The notes under the pieces were generated by a model. That model searched no databases, had not been told where the DNA came from, and saw only the letters and a list, made by a program, of their open reading frames with translations. The translations under genes and the position numbers were made by a program. Positions 1 to 8,674 of a stretch of 64,000 bases of DNA are shown piece after piece. Every line of letters starts with the position of its first letter. The first letter of the stretch is position 1. The stretch comes from Rubrivivax sp. (GTDB lineage Bacteria > Pseudomonadota > Gammaproteobacteria > Burkholderiales > Burkholderiaceae_C): contig JALHPY010000002.1 of assembly GCA_022842305.1 (NCBI GenBank), positions 80,573-144,572 on the forward strand, read 5' to 3'.

Positions 1-436
1 CCGCGGGCACCACGGTCTCGTCGGCGGGCGGCGGCGGCGGGGCCTGGAACTTGAGGCGATGGCGGCCTTCCGCCGTCAGCACCCAGGCGTCGGGCACGTA
101 GCAGCGCCCGGCTTGTTCATCCAGCACGCACAGGCCCAGCTTCAGGGCCTGGCTCACCAGCGCCGGCAGCAGGCCCTGAATGCCGCCGCCATACAGGCCC
201 AGGCTGTAGACGGCGCTGCCATAGGTGTCACCGTCGGGCACGCTTTCCAGCCACAGCGGTTGCAAGGGATCCTGGCCGCCCACTTCTGAAGGGAAGCGTT
301 CGATCAGGGCCTGGGCCAGCTGGACGAACTGGGGGCGGGGTGCGGCGGGTTGCCGATGCAGGCCTTCGAGCAGCGTGAGGGCTTCGTCGAGGGTGGAGGG
401 CGGCTCAGCGGCGAAGACGTGGATGACGTAGCTCAA
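1..436 (-). CDS. Partial uncharacterized protein (3' end beyond window; TTG start near 436)
   Basis: Reverse complement of 1-436 is open: LSYVIHVFAAEPPSTLDEALTLLEGLHRQPAAPRPQFVQLAQALIERFPSEVGGQDPLQPLWLESVPDGDTYGSAVYSLGLYGGG...; absent from the ORF track because it is truncated. Confidence 0.6.
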   Translation of the reverse strand, partial: MSYVIHVFAAEPPSTLDEALTLLEGLHRQPAAPRPQFVQLAQALIERFPSEVGGQDPLQPLWLESVPDGDTYGSAVYSLGLYGGGIQGLLPALVSQALKLGLCVLDEQAGRCYVPDAWVLTAEGRHRLKFQAPPPPPADETVVPA

Positions 437-663
437 GGCTGGGGTCCAGGGTTCAGACGCGAGATCGTAGCGATTCGGAGGGGGTGGGGGTGTGGGCGGC
501 TTGGACTTGAAGGAGTGAATGGAGCCTGCCGGCTGAACCTTGCCTGGACTGCCAGCGGCAGGTGGCTTTGCGCAACAAAGGGTGGCACTCTTCTGCCCCT
601 TCGACGGAGCAAGGCGCACCGAGCAGAGCCCAAGAAGGCATCAACCCACCGGCCCAGGCTCCT

Positions 664-726
664 CACCCGAAGAAGGACTTGGGCGTTGGACTGGTGAAGG
701 CCTTACGGCAACAGGCCGGTATTTGA
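664..726 (+). pseudogene. C-terminal remnant of a HicA-type toxin gene
   Basis: Frame reads HPKKDLGVGLVKALRQQAGI*, the typical HicA C-terminus, 14 bp upstream of a HicB ORF; preceding residues (HQPTGPG) lie in another frame and no intact N-terminus is visible. Confidence 0.6.
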
Positions 727-740
727 AGTGAGGCTGCAAC

Positions 741-1148
741 ATGCGTTACCCCGTAGCGATTGAACCTGGCACCGAGAACGAAGCGTTCGGCGTCGTTGTG
801 CCTGACCTGCCTGGGTGCTTCTCGGCCGGCGACACGATGGAAGAGGCCATGGCCAAGGCCGAAGAAGCCATCACCGCATGGATCGAAACCGCCCTTGATT
901 TGGGGCAGGACATTCCTCAGCCGTCCAGCGTCGATGCATTGCGCAAGACGCACAAGGAATGGAAGACATGGGTCTGGGCTGTCGTCAAGGTGGATCCCGC
1001 CGTGCTTGATGACACGCTGGAGCGAGTCAACATCAGTTTGCCGCGTCGCGTGCTGCACCGATTGGACGCACTGGCGCGCGCCGCGGGAGAGACTCGATCG
1101 GGATTCATCGCCCGGATGGCCCTGGAGAACCACCAGACCACCACCTGA
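741..1148 (+). CDS. hicB: HicB-family antitoxin
   Basis: MRYPVAIEPG...FGVVVPDLPGCFSAGDTMEEAMAKAEEAI, HicB fold, plus a RHH-like C-terminus. Confidence 0.8.
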   Translation: MRYPVAIEPGTENEAFGVVVPDLPGCFSAGDTMEEAMAKAEEAITAWIETALDLGQDIPQPSSVDALRKTHKEWKTWVWAVVKVDPAVLDDTLERVNISLPRRVLHRLDALARAAGETRSGFIARMALENHQTTT

Positions 1149-1234
1149 TCACCGGCGCTGCCAAGAAGCACACCAAACAACCATCGAAGAGAACCGAGTC
1201 CAACCCAGGTTTCACAAGACCCTGCGCCCGCCCC

Positions 1235-2422
1235 TCAAAACGCCGCAATCCCCGTCATCGCCCTGCCCAGGATCAACGCATGCACGTCATGCGTGCCCTC
1301 GTAGGTGTTAACCACCTCCAGGTTGACCATGTGGCGCGCGATGCCGAACTCGTCGCTGATGCCGTTGCCGCCCAGCATGTCGCGCGCGGTGCGGGCGATG
1401 TCCAGGCTCTTGCCGCAGCTGTTGCGCTTCATGATGCTGGTGATCTCGACCGCGGCCGTGCCCTCGTCCTTCATGCGGCCCAGGCGCAGGCAGCCCTGCA
1501 GGCCCAGCGTGATCTCGGTCTGCATGTCGGCCAGCTTCTTCTGCACCAGCTGGTTGGCGGCCAGCGGCTTGCCGAACTGCTTGCGGTCCAGCACGTACTG
1601 GCGCGCGCGGTGCCAGCAGTCCTCGGCCGCGCCCAGTGCCCCCCAGGCAATGCCGTAGCGCGCGCTGTCCAGGCAGGTGAAGGGGCCCTTCAGGCCGCGC
1701 ACCTCGGGGAAGGCGTTTTCTTCGGGGCAGAAGACCTCGTCCATGACAATCTCGCCGGTGATGCTGGCGCGCAGGCCCACCTTGCCGTGGATGGCCGGGG
1801 CGCTCAGGCCCTTCCAGCCTTTCTCGAGCACGAAGCCGCGGATGGCGCCAGCGTCGTCCTTGGCCCACACCACGAACACGTCTGCGATGGGGCTGTTGGT
1901 GATCCACATCTTGGCGCCGCTTAAGGAATAGCCGCCCGCAACCTTGCGCGCCCGCGTGACCATGCTGCCGGGGTCCGATCCGTGGTTGGGCTCGGTCAGG
2001 CCGAAGCAGCCGATAGCCTCACCGCGCGCCAGCGCCGGCAGGTACTTCTGCTTGGTGGCCTCGTTGCCGAAGGCGTTGATGGGCACCATCACCAGCGATG
2101 ACTGCACGCTCATCATGGATCGGTAGCCCGAGTCGATGCGCTCGACCTCGCGCGCGATCAGGCCGTAGCAGACGTAGTTGAGCCCGGCACCGCCATAGGC
2201 CTCGGGGATGGTGGCGCCCAGCAGGCCCAGCTCGCCCATCTCGCGGAAGATGGCCACGTCGGTGCGCTCGTGGCGGAAGGCCTCCAGCACGCGCGGCGCC
2301 AGGCGGTCCTGGCAATAGGCGCGCGCGGCGTCGCGCACCTGGCGCTCGTCGTCGGCCAGTTGCTGCTCCAGCAGCAGCGGGTCGTCCCATTGAAAGCTGG
2401 CGCGGGGCTTGGGGGTGCTCAT
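1235..2422 (-). CDS. gcdH: Glutaryl-CoA dehydrogenase
   Basis: 395 aa acyl-CoA dehydrogenase with GcdH-type motifs ([70 protein letters not shown]). Confidence 0.92.
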   Translation of the reverse strand: MSTPKPRASFQWDDPLLLEQQLADDERQVRDAARAYCQDRLAPRVLEAFRHERTDVAIFREMGELGLLGATIPEAYGGAGLNYVCYGLIAREVERIDSGYRSMMSVQSSLVMVPINAFGNEATKQKYLPALARGEAIGCFGLTEPNHGSDPGSMVTRARKVAGGYSLSGAKMWITNSPIADVFVVWAKDDAGAIRGFVLEKGWKGLSAPAIHGKVGLRASITGEIVMDEVFCPEENAFPEVRGLKGPFTCLDSARYGIAWGALGAAEDCWHRARQYVLDRKQFGKPLAANQLVQKKLADMQTEITLGLQGCLRLGRMKDEGTAAVEITSIMKRNSCGKSLDIARTARDMLGGNGISDEFGIARHMVNLEVVNTYEGTHDVHALILGRAMTGIAAF

Positions 2423-2445
2423 GGTCGGGGTCCTAAAGGATGCGG

Positions 2446-2907
2446 TCAGGGTTGGGGTGCGGTGCCGGTGGCGGCACTCGCGCTGGACAGTGCGGTCTGC
2501 TGGCGTTCGATCTGGCGCAGCATGGTGGCCTGGGTGATGGAGCTGAAGGTGGCGCGCGCGTTGGCGTCGATCTCGGCCAGCACCGCGCCCAGCGCGCGCT
2601 CCACCGGCGTGCTGGCCTCGGGGCGCACGTGGTGGGCCACGTCGGCGGTGTCCACCGCCTCGAACAGCTCGATCACGTCCAGCAGCGTCAGGCGCCGCGC
2701 GTTGCCGGCAAAGCGGTAGCCGCCACCGGCGCCGCGCACCGAATCGACGATGCCGGCGCGGGTGAGCTGCGCCAGCACCTTGGCCAGGTGGTGGGGTGAG
2801 ACGCCGTACTTGTCGGCGATCTCGGTGGCCGAGATGTGGCGCTCGGGCGCACCGGCAAATTCGAGCACGCTGTACAGCGCCAGCTCGGTGCTCTTCTGCA
2901 GCTTCAC
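2446..2907 (-). CDS. Rrf2-family transcriptional regulator (BadM-like), no cysteines
   Basis: [18 protein letters not shown]...[30 protein letters not shown]; Rrf2 wHTH signature; paralog of 55811-56269. Confidence 0.9.
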   Translation of the reverse strand: MKLQKSTELALYSVLEFAGAPERHISATEIADKYGVSPHHLAKVLAQLTRAGIVDSVRGAGGGYRFAGNARRLTLLDVIELFEAVDTADVAHHVRPEASTPVERALGAVLAEIDANARATFSSITQATMLRQIERQQTALSSASAATGTAPQP

Positions 2908-2937
2908 GGCGTGCCCTGCGCAGGGTGGCGGCGCTGC

Positions 2938-3468
2938 TCAGGCCTCAAGGTCCATCTCCAGCGATATCAACGGCCCGGCCATCATGCCCTGGCTGCGAAA
3001 GAAGCTCAGGATCAGGGTGTTGTCGATGGCCATCATGGTGCGCAGCTTGCGCACGCCGGCGCGCCGGAACTGCGCGCTGATGGCCTGCAACAGTTGCGTG
3101 CCGATGCCGCCCAACCGCGCCTGCGGATCGACGTCGATGGCAAAGACCCAACCGCAGGGCGGCGAGCCGAACTCCCAGTCGCGCACCTCGCCGATGACGA
3201 AGCCGACCACACGCCCGCCGGCAACGGCCACCAGGAACTGCTGCTCGCTGCGTGTGCCGCTGCCGTAGCGGCGGTAGACGCTGGCCCAGTAGCTGCGCTT
3301 CTCCAGCCCGGTGACGGTGGCGTCGATGGCGATCACCTGATCCAGGTCGGCGCGGCGCACGGCACGCACCGCCAGGGCCGGCTCGGGCGCGGCCGGGGCG
3401 TTGGCGGCATCGGCGCGGGCACGGCGCGGGGTGGGTGCGGGTGCGGTGGGTGTTGTTGGCTTGCTCAT
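2938..3468 (-). CDS. GNAT-family N-acetyltransferase (BadL-like by context)
   Basis: [17 protein letters not shown]...[27 protein letters not shown] acetyl-CoA binding region; operon with Rrf2 and gcdH. Confidence 0.82.
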   Translation of the reverse strand: MSKPTTPTAPAPTPRRARADAANAPAAPEPALAVRAVRRADLDQVIAIDATVTGLEKRSYWASVYRRYGSGTRSEQQFLVAVAGGRVVGFVIGEVRDWEFGSPPCGWVFAIDVDPQARLGGIGTQLLQAISAQFRRAGVRKLRTMMAIDNTLILSFFRSQGMMAGPLISLEMDLEA

Positions 3469-3479
3469 CTTTTTTGACC

Positions 3480-3516
3480 TGGCTTAAGCCAATACTAGTA
3501 TTGCGGTACCATAATA
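3480..3516. promoter_or_regulatory. Array of three adjacent palindromes between divergent operons
   Basis: TGGCTTAAGCCA (3480-3491), AATACTAGTATT (3491-3502), TATTGCGGTACCATAATA (3499-3516). Confidence 0.75.
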
Positions 3517-3680
3517 GCAAAATGGGTCGTTGACATCAGCTTTCTTCCGGCCGACCGGGCGCAGCATCAGCGCCGGACGCCGGTGGTTCCCAGCACCGAA
3601 GAGTGTATGTGTCGCACGGCAACGGGGCCGCAGGCCCGCGCTGCCGGCGTGTTCCAAGACTGGCCCCTAGGAGACAAGAC

Positions 3681-4853
3681 ATGGCTTTCCCTTACCGCAT
3701 CCGCGGCGCGCTGCGCCGTGGTCAATCGGCCCTCGCGGCCCTGGCGGCCACCCTGCTGGCCGCCACCGGCGCACAGGCACAAGAGCCGATTCGCATCGGC
3801 ACCTTCCTGTCCGTCACCGGCCCGGCATCCTTCCTGGGTGACCCCGAGCAGAAGACGCTGCAGATGGTGGTGGAACGCATCAACGCCGATGGCGGCGTGC
3901 TAGGGCGCAAGCTGCAGCTGGTGGCCTATGACGACAGCGGTGACGCCGAGAAGGCGCGCACCTTTGCCAAGCGCCTGCTCGACCAGGACAAGGTCGACGC
4001 CATCGTCGGTGGCTCGACCACCGGCACCACCATGGCCGCGGTGCCGCTGATCGAAGAAGCGCAAACGCCCTTCGTGTCGCTGGCCGGTGCGGTGGTCATC
4101 GTCGAGCCGGTGAAGAAGTGGGTCTTCAAGACGCCGCACACCGACCGCATGGCCTGCGAGAAGATCTTCGTCGACCTGCAGGCGCGCAAGCTCGGCAAGG
4201 TGGCGCTGATATCGGGCAGCGGCGGCTTCGACAAGAGCATGCGCGGCGAATGCCTGAAGGTGGCGCCCAAGTACGGCATCGAGGTGGTGGCCGACGAGAC
4301 CTACGGCCCCAACGACAACGACATGACGGCGCAGCTCACCAAGATCCGCGCCAGCGGCGCGCAGGCGGTGCTGAACGCCGGCTTCGGCCAGGGGCCGGCC
4401 ATCGTCACGCGCAACTACCGCCAGGTGGGCCTGACGCTGCCGTTGTACCAGTCGCACGGCGTGGCATCCAAGGAATACATCAAGCTCTCGGGCCCCGCCG
4501 CTGAAGGCGTGCGCCTGCCCGCCGCGGCGCTGCTGGTGCCCGAGCTGCTGGCTGCGGGCGACCCGCAGAAGCCCGTGGTCACGGCCTACAAGCGCGACTA
4601 CGAGGCGCGCTACAAGAGCGACGTGTCCACCTTCGGCGGCCATGCCTACGACGGCCTGATGCTGGTGGTGGGCGCGATCAAGCGCGCCGGCAGCACCGAC
4701 AAGGCCAAGGTGCGCGACGCGCTCGAGGCCACGCAGGGCTACGTGGGCACCGGCGGCGTGGTCAACATGAGCCCCACCGACCACATGGGCCTGAGCCTGG
4801 CGGCCTTCTTGATGCTTGAGGTGAAGAACGGCGAGTGGGCGCTGGCGCGCTAG
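3681..4853 (+). CDS. Branched-chain-amino-acid-type (LivK-like) ABC substrate-binding protein, probably for aromatic acids
   Basis: MAFPYRIRGALRR...IRIGTFLSVTGPASFLGDPEQKTLQMVVERINADGGVLGRKLQLVAYDD; ATG with upstream AGGAGA. Confidence 0.9.
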   Translation: MAFPYRIRGALRRGQSALAALAATLLAATGAQAQEPIRIGTFLSVTGPASFLGDPEQKTLQMVVERINADGGVLGRKLQLVAYDDSGDAEKARTFAKRLLDQDKVDAIVGGSTTGTTMAAVPLIEEAQTPFVSLAGAVVIVEPVKKWVFKTPHTDRMACEKIFVDLQARKLGKVALISGSGGFDKSMRGECLKVAPKYGIEVVADETYGPNDNDMTAQLTKIRASGAQAVLNAGFGQGPAIVTRNYRQVGLTLPLYQSHGVASKEYIKLSGPAAEGVRLPAAALLVPELLAAGDPQKPVVTAYKRDYEARYKSDVSTFGGHAYDGLMLVVGAIKRAGSTDKAKVRDALEATQGYVGTGGVVNMSPTDHMGLSLAAFLMLEVKNGEWALAR

Positions 4854-4883
4854 CCACGCAGCCCAGCCCCACGCGAGGCCGCG

Positions 4884-5759
4884 ATGCACAGCCAGTGGCT
4901 CCAGTACCTGGCCGGCGGGTTGACTGCCGGCGCCATCTACGCGCTCGTCGCGTTGGGCTTCTCGATCATCTTCAACGCCAGCCGCGCCATCAACTTCGCC
5001 CAGGGTGAGTTCGTGATGATCGGCGGCATGTGCGCGGTGACGCTGGTGAACGCCGGCACGCCGCTGGCCCTGGCCCTGCCGCTGGCCGTGCTGGCTGCGG
5101 TGATCGTGGGCCTGGTGCTGGAGAAGGTGGCCATAGAGCCCGCGCGCAAGGCCGACACGGTGACGCTGATCATCATCACCATCGGCGCGGCGCTGCTGCT
5201 GCGCGGCCTGGCGCAGATCGTGTGGGACAAGCGCGTGCATGCGCTGCCGGCCTTCAGCGGTGACCAGCCGCTGCAGCTGTGGGGCGCCACCATCCTGCCG
5301 CAAAGCCTGTGGGTGCTGGGCGGCGCGGGCCTGGCCTTTGCGGGGCTGTCGTGGTTCTTCGGCCGCACGCTGTTCGGCAAGGCCATGCTGGCCACGTCCT
5401 ACAACCCGCTGGCGGCGCAACTGGTGGGCATCAGCACGCGGCGCGTGCTGTTCGTGAGCTTCGGCCTGGCCGCGGCGCTGGGCGCGCTGGCCGGGGTGCT
5501 GACGGCGCCCATCACCTTCACCTCTTACGACAGCGGCATCATGCTGGGTCTGAAGGGCTTTGCCGCGGCCATGCTGGGCGGGCTGGGCAGCTTTGGCGGC
5601 GCGGTGCTGGGCGGGTTGCTGCTGGGCCTGGCCGAAAGCCTGGGCGCGGGCTTCATCTCATCGGCCTACAAGGACGCCATCGCCTTCGTGGTGATCCTGG
5701 CCGTGCTCTTCTTCATGCCCGGAGGCCTTCGTGGCGCGCGCCGCAGCGACCGGGTCTGA
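4884..5759 (+). CDS. ABC transporter permease, LivH type
   Basis: AGGLTAGAIYALVALGFSIIFNASRAINFAQGEFVMIG. Confidence 0.93.
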   Translation: MHSQWLQYLAGGLTAGAIYALVALGFSIIFNASRAINFAQGEFVMIGGMCAVTLVNAGTPLALALPLAVLAAVIVGLVLEKVAIEPARKADTVTLIIITIGAALLLRGLAQIVWDKRVHALPAFSGDQPLQLWGATILPQSLWVLGGAGLAFAGLSWFFGRTLFGKAMLATSYNPLAAQLVGISTRRVLFVSFGLAAALGALAGVLTAPITFTSYDSGIMLGLKGFAAAMLGGLGSFGGAVLGGLLLGLAESLGAGFISSAYKDAIAFVVILAVLFFMPGGLRGARRSDRV

Positions 5760-6723
5760 GCCGCTGCTCACGCGGCTGTGGAGCCAGGGCACGGCCACGC
5801 GCCGCCATGGCCTGATGGTGCTGGCCGCGGTGGTGCTGGTGCTGCCGCTGGTGCTGCCCAACAGCTTCTTCATGGACATCGCCATCGCCGTGGCCCTCAA
5901 CGCCATGGCCTGCGTGGGCCTGAACCTGCTGATCGGCTACGCCGGGCAGATCAGCCTGGGCCACGCCGGCTTCTTTGCACTGGGCGGCTACGGCTCGGCC
6001 ATCCTCAGCGCCAACCATGGCTGGCCGGCCTGGCTGTCGCTGCTGGTCAGCAGCGCCGCGGTGGGTGTGCTGGCCTTCATCGTGGGCCGGCCCACGCTGC
6101 GCCTGAAGGGCCACTACCTGGCCGTGGCCACGCTGGGCCTGGGCATCATCATCTCCATCGTGCTGTCCACCGAAGACCGCCTCACCGGCGGGCCCGACGG
6201 CATGTCGGTGCCGCCGCTGCTGCTGTTCGGCTGGAAGGTGCACGGCGAGCTCGCCTGGTACGCCATCAGCGGCGGCGCGCTGCTGCTCACCGTGTGGCTG
6301 GCGCTGAACCTGGTCGAATCCCCCATCGGCCGCGCGCTGCGGGCGCTGCACGGGTCCGAGGTGGCGGCTGAGACCCTGGGCATCCACGCGGCGCGGCACA
6401 AGCTGCTGGTGTTCGTGATCTCGGCCGTGGTGGCCGCGGTGGCCGGTGCATTGACTGCTCACCACGCGGCCTTCATCACGCCGGGGCAGGCCTCGTTCAT
6501 GCACTCGGTCGAGCTGGTGATCATGGTGGTCTTCGGCGGCATGGCCTCGATCTTCGGCGCCGTCGTGGGCGCCGCGGTGCTGACCACGCTGCCGCAGCTG
6601 CTGACGGTGCTGAAGGACTACGAGATGGTGGTCTTCGGCGCCGTGCTCATCGCCACCATGGTGTTCTTCCCGCAGGGCCTGGTGCCCACGGTCAGCCGCT
6701 GGGTGAGACGGTGGAAAAAGTGA
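5731..6723 (+). CDS. ABC transporter permease, LivM type
   Basis: NAMACVGLNLLIGYAGQISLGHAGFFALGGYGSAIL. Confidence 0.93.
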   Translation: MARAAATGSEPLLTRLWSQGTATRRHGLMVLAAVVLVLPLVLPNSFFMDIAIAVALNAMACVGLNLLIGYAGQISLGHAGFFALGGYGSAILSANHGWPAWLSLLVSSAAVGVLAFIVGRPTLRLKGHYLAVATLGLGIIISIVLSTEDRLTGGPDGMSVPPLLLFGWKVHGELAWYAISGGALLLTVWLALNLVESPIGRALRALHGSEVAAETLGIHAARHKLLVFVISAVVAAVAGALTAHHAAFITPGQASFMHSVELVIMVVFGGMASIFGAVVGAAVLTTLPQLLTVLKDYEMVVFGAVLIATMVFFPQGLVPTVSRWVRRWKK

Positions 6724-7517
6724 GCCTGCTCTCGGTGCAAGGCCTGTCCAAGGCCTTCGGCGGCGTGCACGCCATCGAGGACGTGTCCTTCGAGATCCGG
6801 CCCGGCACGGTGCATTCCATCATCGGCCCCAACGGCGCGGGCAAGACCACGCTGCTCAACATGCTGGCCGGCATCTACGTGCCCGACCGCGGCAGCATCC
6901 GCCTCGAAGGGCAAGACCTGGCGGGGCGGCCCACGCACCGCTTTGCCGCGGCGGGCATCGGCCGCACTTTCCAGAACCTGCAGATCTTCTTCAACATGAC
7001 GGCGCTTGAGAACGTCATGACCGGCCGCCACCTGCGCGAGCCCTGCTCGCTGCTGGCCGCGCTGCTGCGCCTGCCCAGCCAGGTGCGCGCCGAACAACAT
7101 TGCCGCGATGTCTCACGCGCCCTGCTCGAACGCGTGGGCCTGGAAGCCTATGTCGACGCGCGCGCCGACACCATGCCCTACGGCGCGCTCAAGCGCCTGG
7201 AGATCGCCCGCGCCCTGGCCGCCGAGCCGCGCCTGCTGCTGCTGGACGAGCCGGCCGCGGGCCTGAACCACACCGAGGCGCACGAGCTGGACGCGCTGAT
7301 CAAGCGCCTGTCCACCGAGGGCACGACGGTGATCCTGGTGGAACACAACATGCGCCTGGTGATGGAGGTGTCCGACCACCTGCTGGTGCTGGACCACGGC
7401 CGCAAGCTGGCCGAAGGCACGCCGGAGCAGATCGCCCGCGACCCGCGCGTGATCGAGGCCTACCTGGGCATGGCCGACGACGCGGCCGCACCTGAAGCGG
7501 TGGCGCAGCATGCTTGA
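6711..7517 (+). CDS. ABC transporter ATPase, LivG type
   Basis: Walker A GPNGAGKTTLLNM; LLLLDEPAAGLN. Confidence 0.93.
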   Translation: MEKVSLLSVQGLSKAFGGVHAIEDVSFEIRPGTVHSIIGPNGAGKTTLLNMLAGIYVPDRGSIRLEGQDLAGRPTHRFAAAGIGRTFQNLQIFFNMTALENVMTGRHLREPCSLLAALLRLPSQVRAEQHCRDVSRALLERVGLEAYVDARADTMPYGALKRLEIARALAAEPRLLLLDEPAAGLNHTEAHELDALIKRLSTEGTTVILVEHNMRLVMEVSDHLLVLDHGRKLAEGTPEQIARDPRVIEAYLGMADDAAAPEAVAQHA

Positions 7518-8202
7518 AGTCAGCAGTCTGGACAGCCGCTACGGCCGCATTCAGGCCCTGCGCGGCGTGGATCTCAACGTGGCCGGCGGCGAGCTGGTGG
7601 CCCTGGTGGGCGCCAACGGTGCCGGCAAGACCACGCTGCTGCGCGCGCTCTCGGGCGTGCAGCCGGTCAGTGGTGGTGCCATCCGCTTCGAGGGGCAGGA
7701 TCTGGCCCGGCTCACCACACGCGAGCGCGTGCAACTGGGCATCGTGCAGGTGCCCGAAGGCCGGCAGGTGTTCGAGCCGCTCAGCGTGGAAGACAACCTG
7801 CGCCTGGGCGCCTTTGCACGCGGCCGGGCCGACGCGCTGGAGTCGGTGCTGGCCTTGTTTCCGGCCCTGCTGCAGAAGCGGCACCAGGCCGCGGGCACGC
7901 TCTCGGGCGGGCAGCAGCAGATGCTGGCCATCGGCCGCGCGCTGATGGCCCAGCCGCGCCTGCTGCTGCTGGACGAACCCAGCATGGGCCTGGCGCCGCG
8001 CCTGGTGGCCGAGATCTTTGCGCAGATCGAGGCGCTCAAGGCCGGCGGCACGACCATCCTGCTGGTCGACCAGAACGCCCGCGCCGCGTTGGCCATCGCC
8101 GACCGCGGCTACGTCATGGAGACCGGCCGCATCGTGCTGCAAGGCCCCGGCGCCGAGCTGCTGCGCAACCCACAGGTGCAGCAGGCCTACATGGGTATGT
8201 AA
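7510..8202 (+). CDS. ABC transporter ATPase, LivF type
   Basis: GANGAGKTTLLRALSG, LSGGQQQMLAIGRALMAQPRLLLLDEPSMGLAP. Confidence 0.93.
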   Translation: MLEVSSLDSRYGRIQALRGVDLNVAGGELVALVGANGAGKTTLLRALSGVQPVSGGAIRFEGQDLARLTTRERVQLGIVQVPEGRQVFEPLSVEDNLRLGAFARGRADALESVLALFPALLQKRHQAAGTLSGGQQQMLAIGRALMAQPRLLLLDEPSMGLAPRLVAEIFAQIEALKAGGTTILLVDQNARAALAIADRGYVMETGRIVLQGPGAELLRNPQVQQAYMGM

Positions 8203-8253
8203 ACGGCGTCCCTGCCGCAGCTTTCGCATTCCGCCCCCCTTCGAGGAGACCAC

Positions 8254-8674
8254 CATGAAGCCCAGCCTGCAACCCGGCGTCAGCAGCACTGTCAAGGTCG
8301 GCATCGACCGCGAGCGCACCATCAGCTTCATGGGCGAGAAGGCGCGCGTCTACGCCACGCCCAGCTTGGTGATGGACATCGAGATGGCCTGCCGCAACCT
8401 GCTGCTGCAGCACCTGGACGCGGGCGAGGATTCGGTGGGCACGCGCGTCGAGATCGACCACCTGGCGGCCACGCTGCTGGGCATGCAGGCCGAGATCACG
8501 GTGACGCTGGCCGAACTGCAAGGGCGCGCCGCCACCTTCGACGTGAGCGGCAACGACGGTGTCGAGCCCATCTGCCGCGGCCGCCACATGCGCTTCATCG
8601 TCGACGTCGCCAAGACCGAGCAGCGCCTGGCCGCCAAGGCGCAAAAGGCCGGGCTTGCGGCGGGGCTGGCGTGA
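8254..8674 (+). CDS. Hotdog-fold thioesterase (FlK-like)
   Basis: MKPSLQPGVSSTVKVGIDRERTISFMGEKARVYATPSLVMDIEMACRNLL...VEIDHLAATLLGM. Confidence 0.8.
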
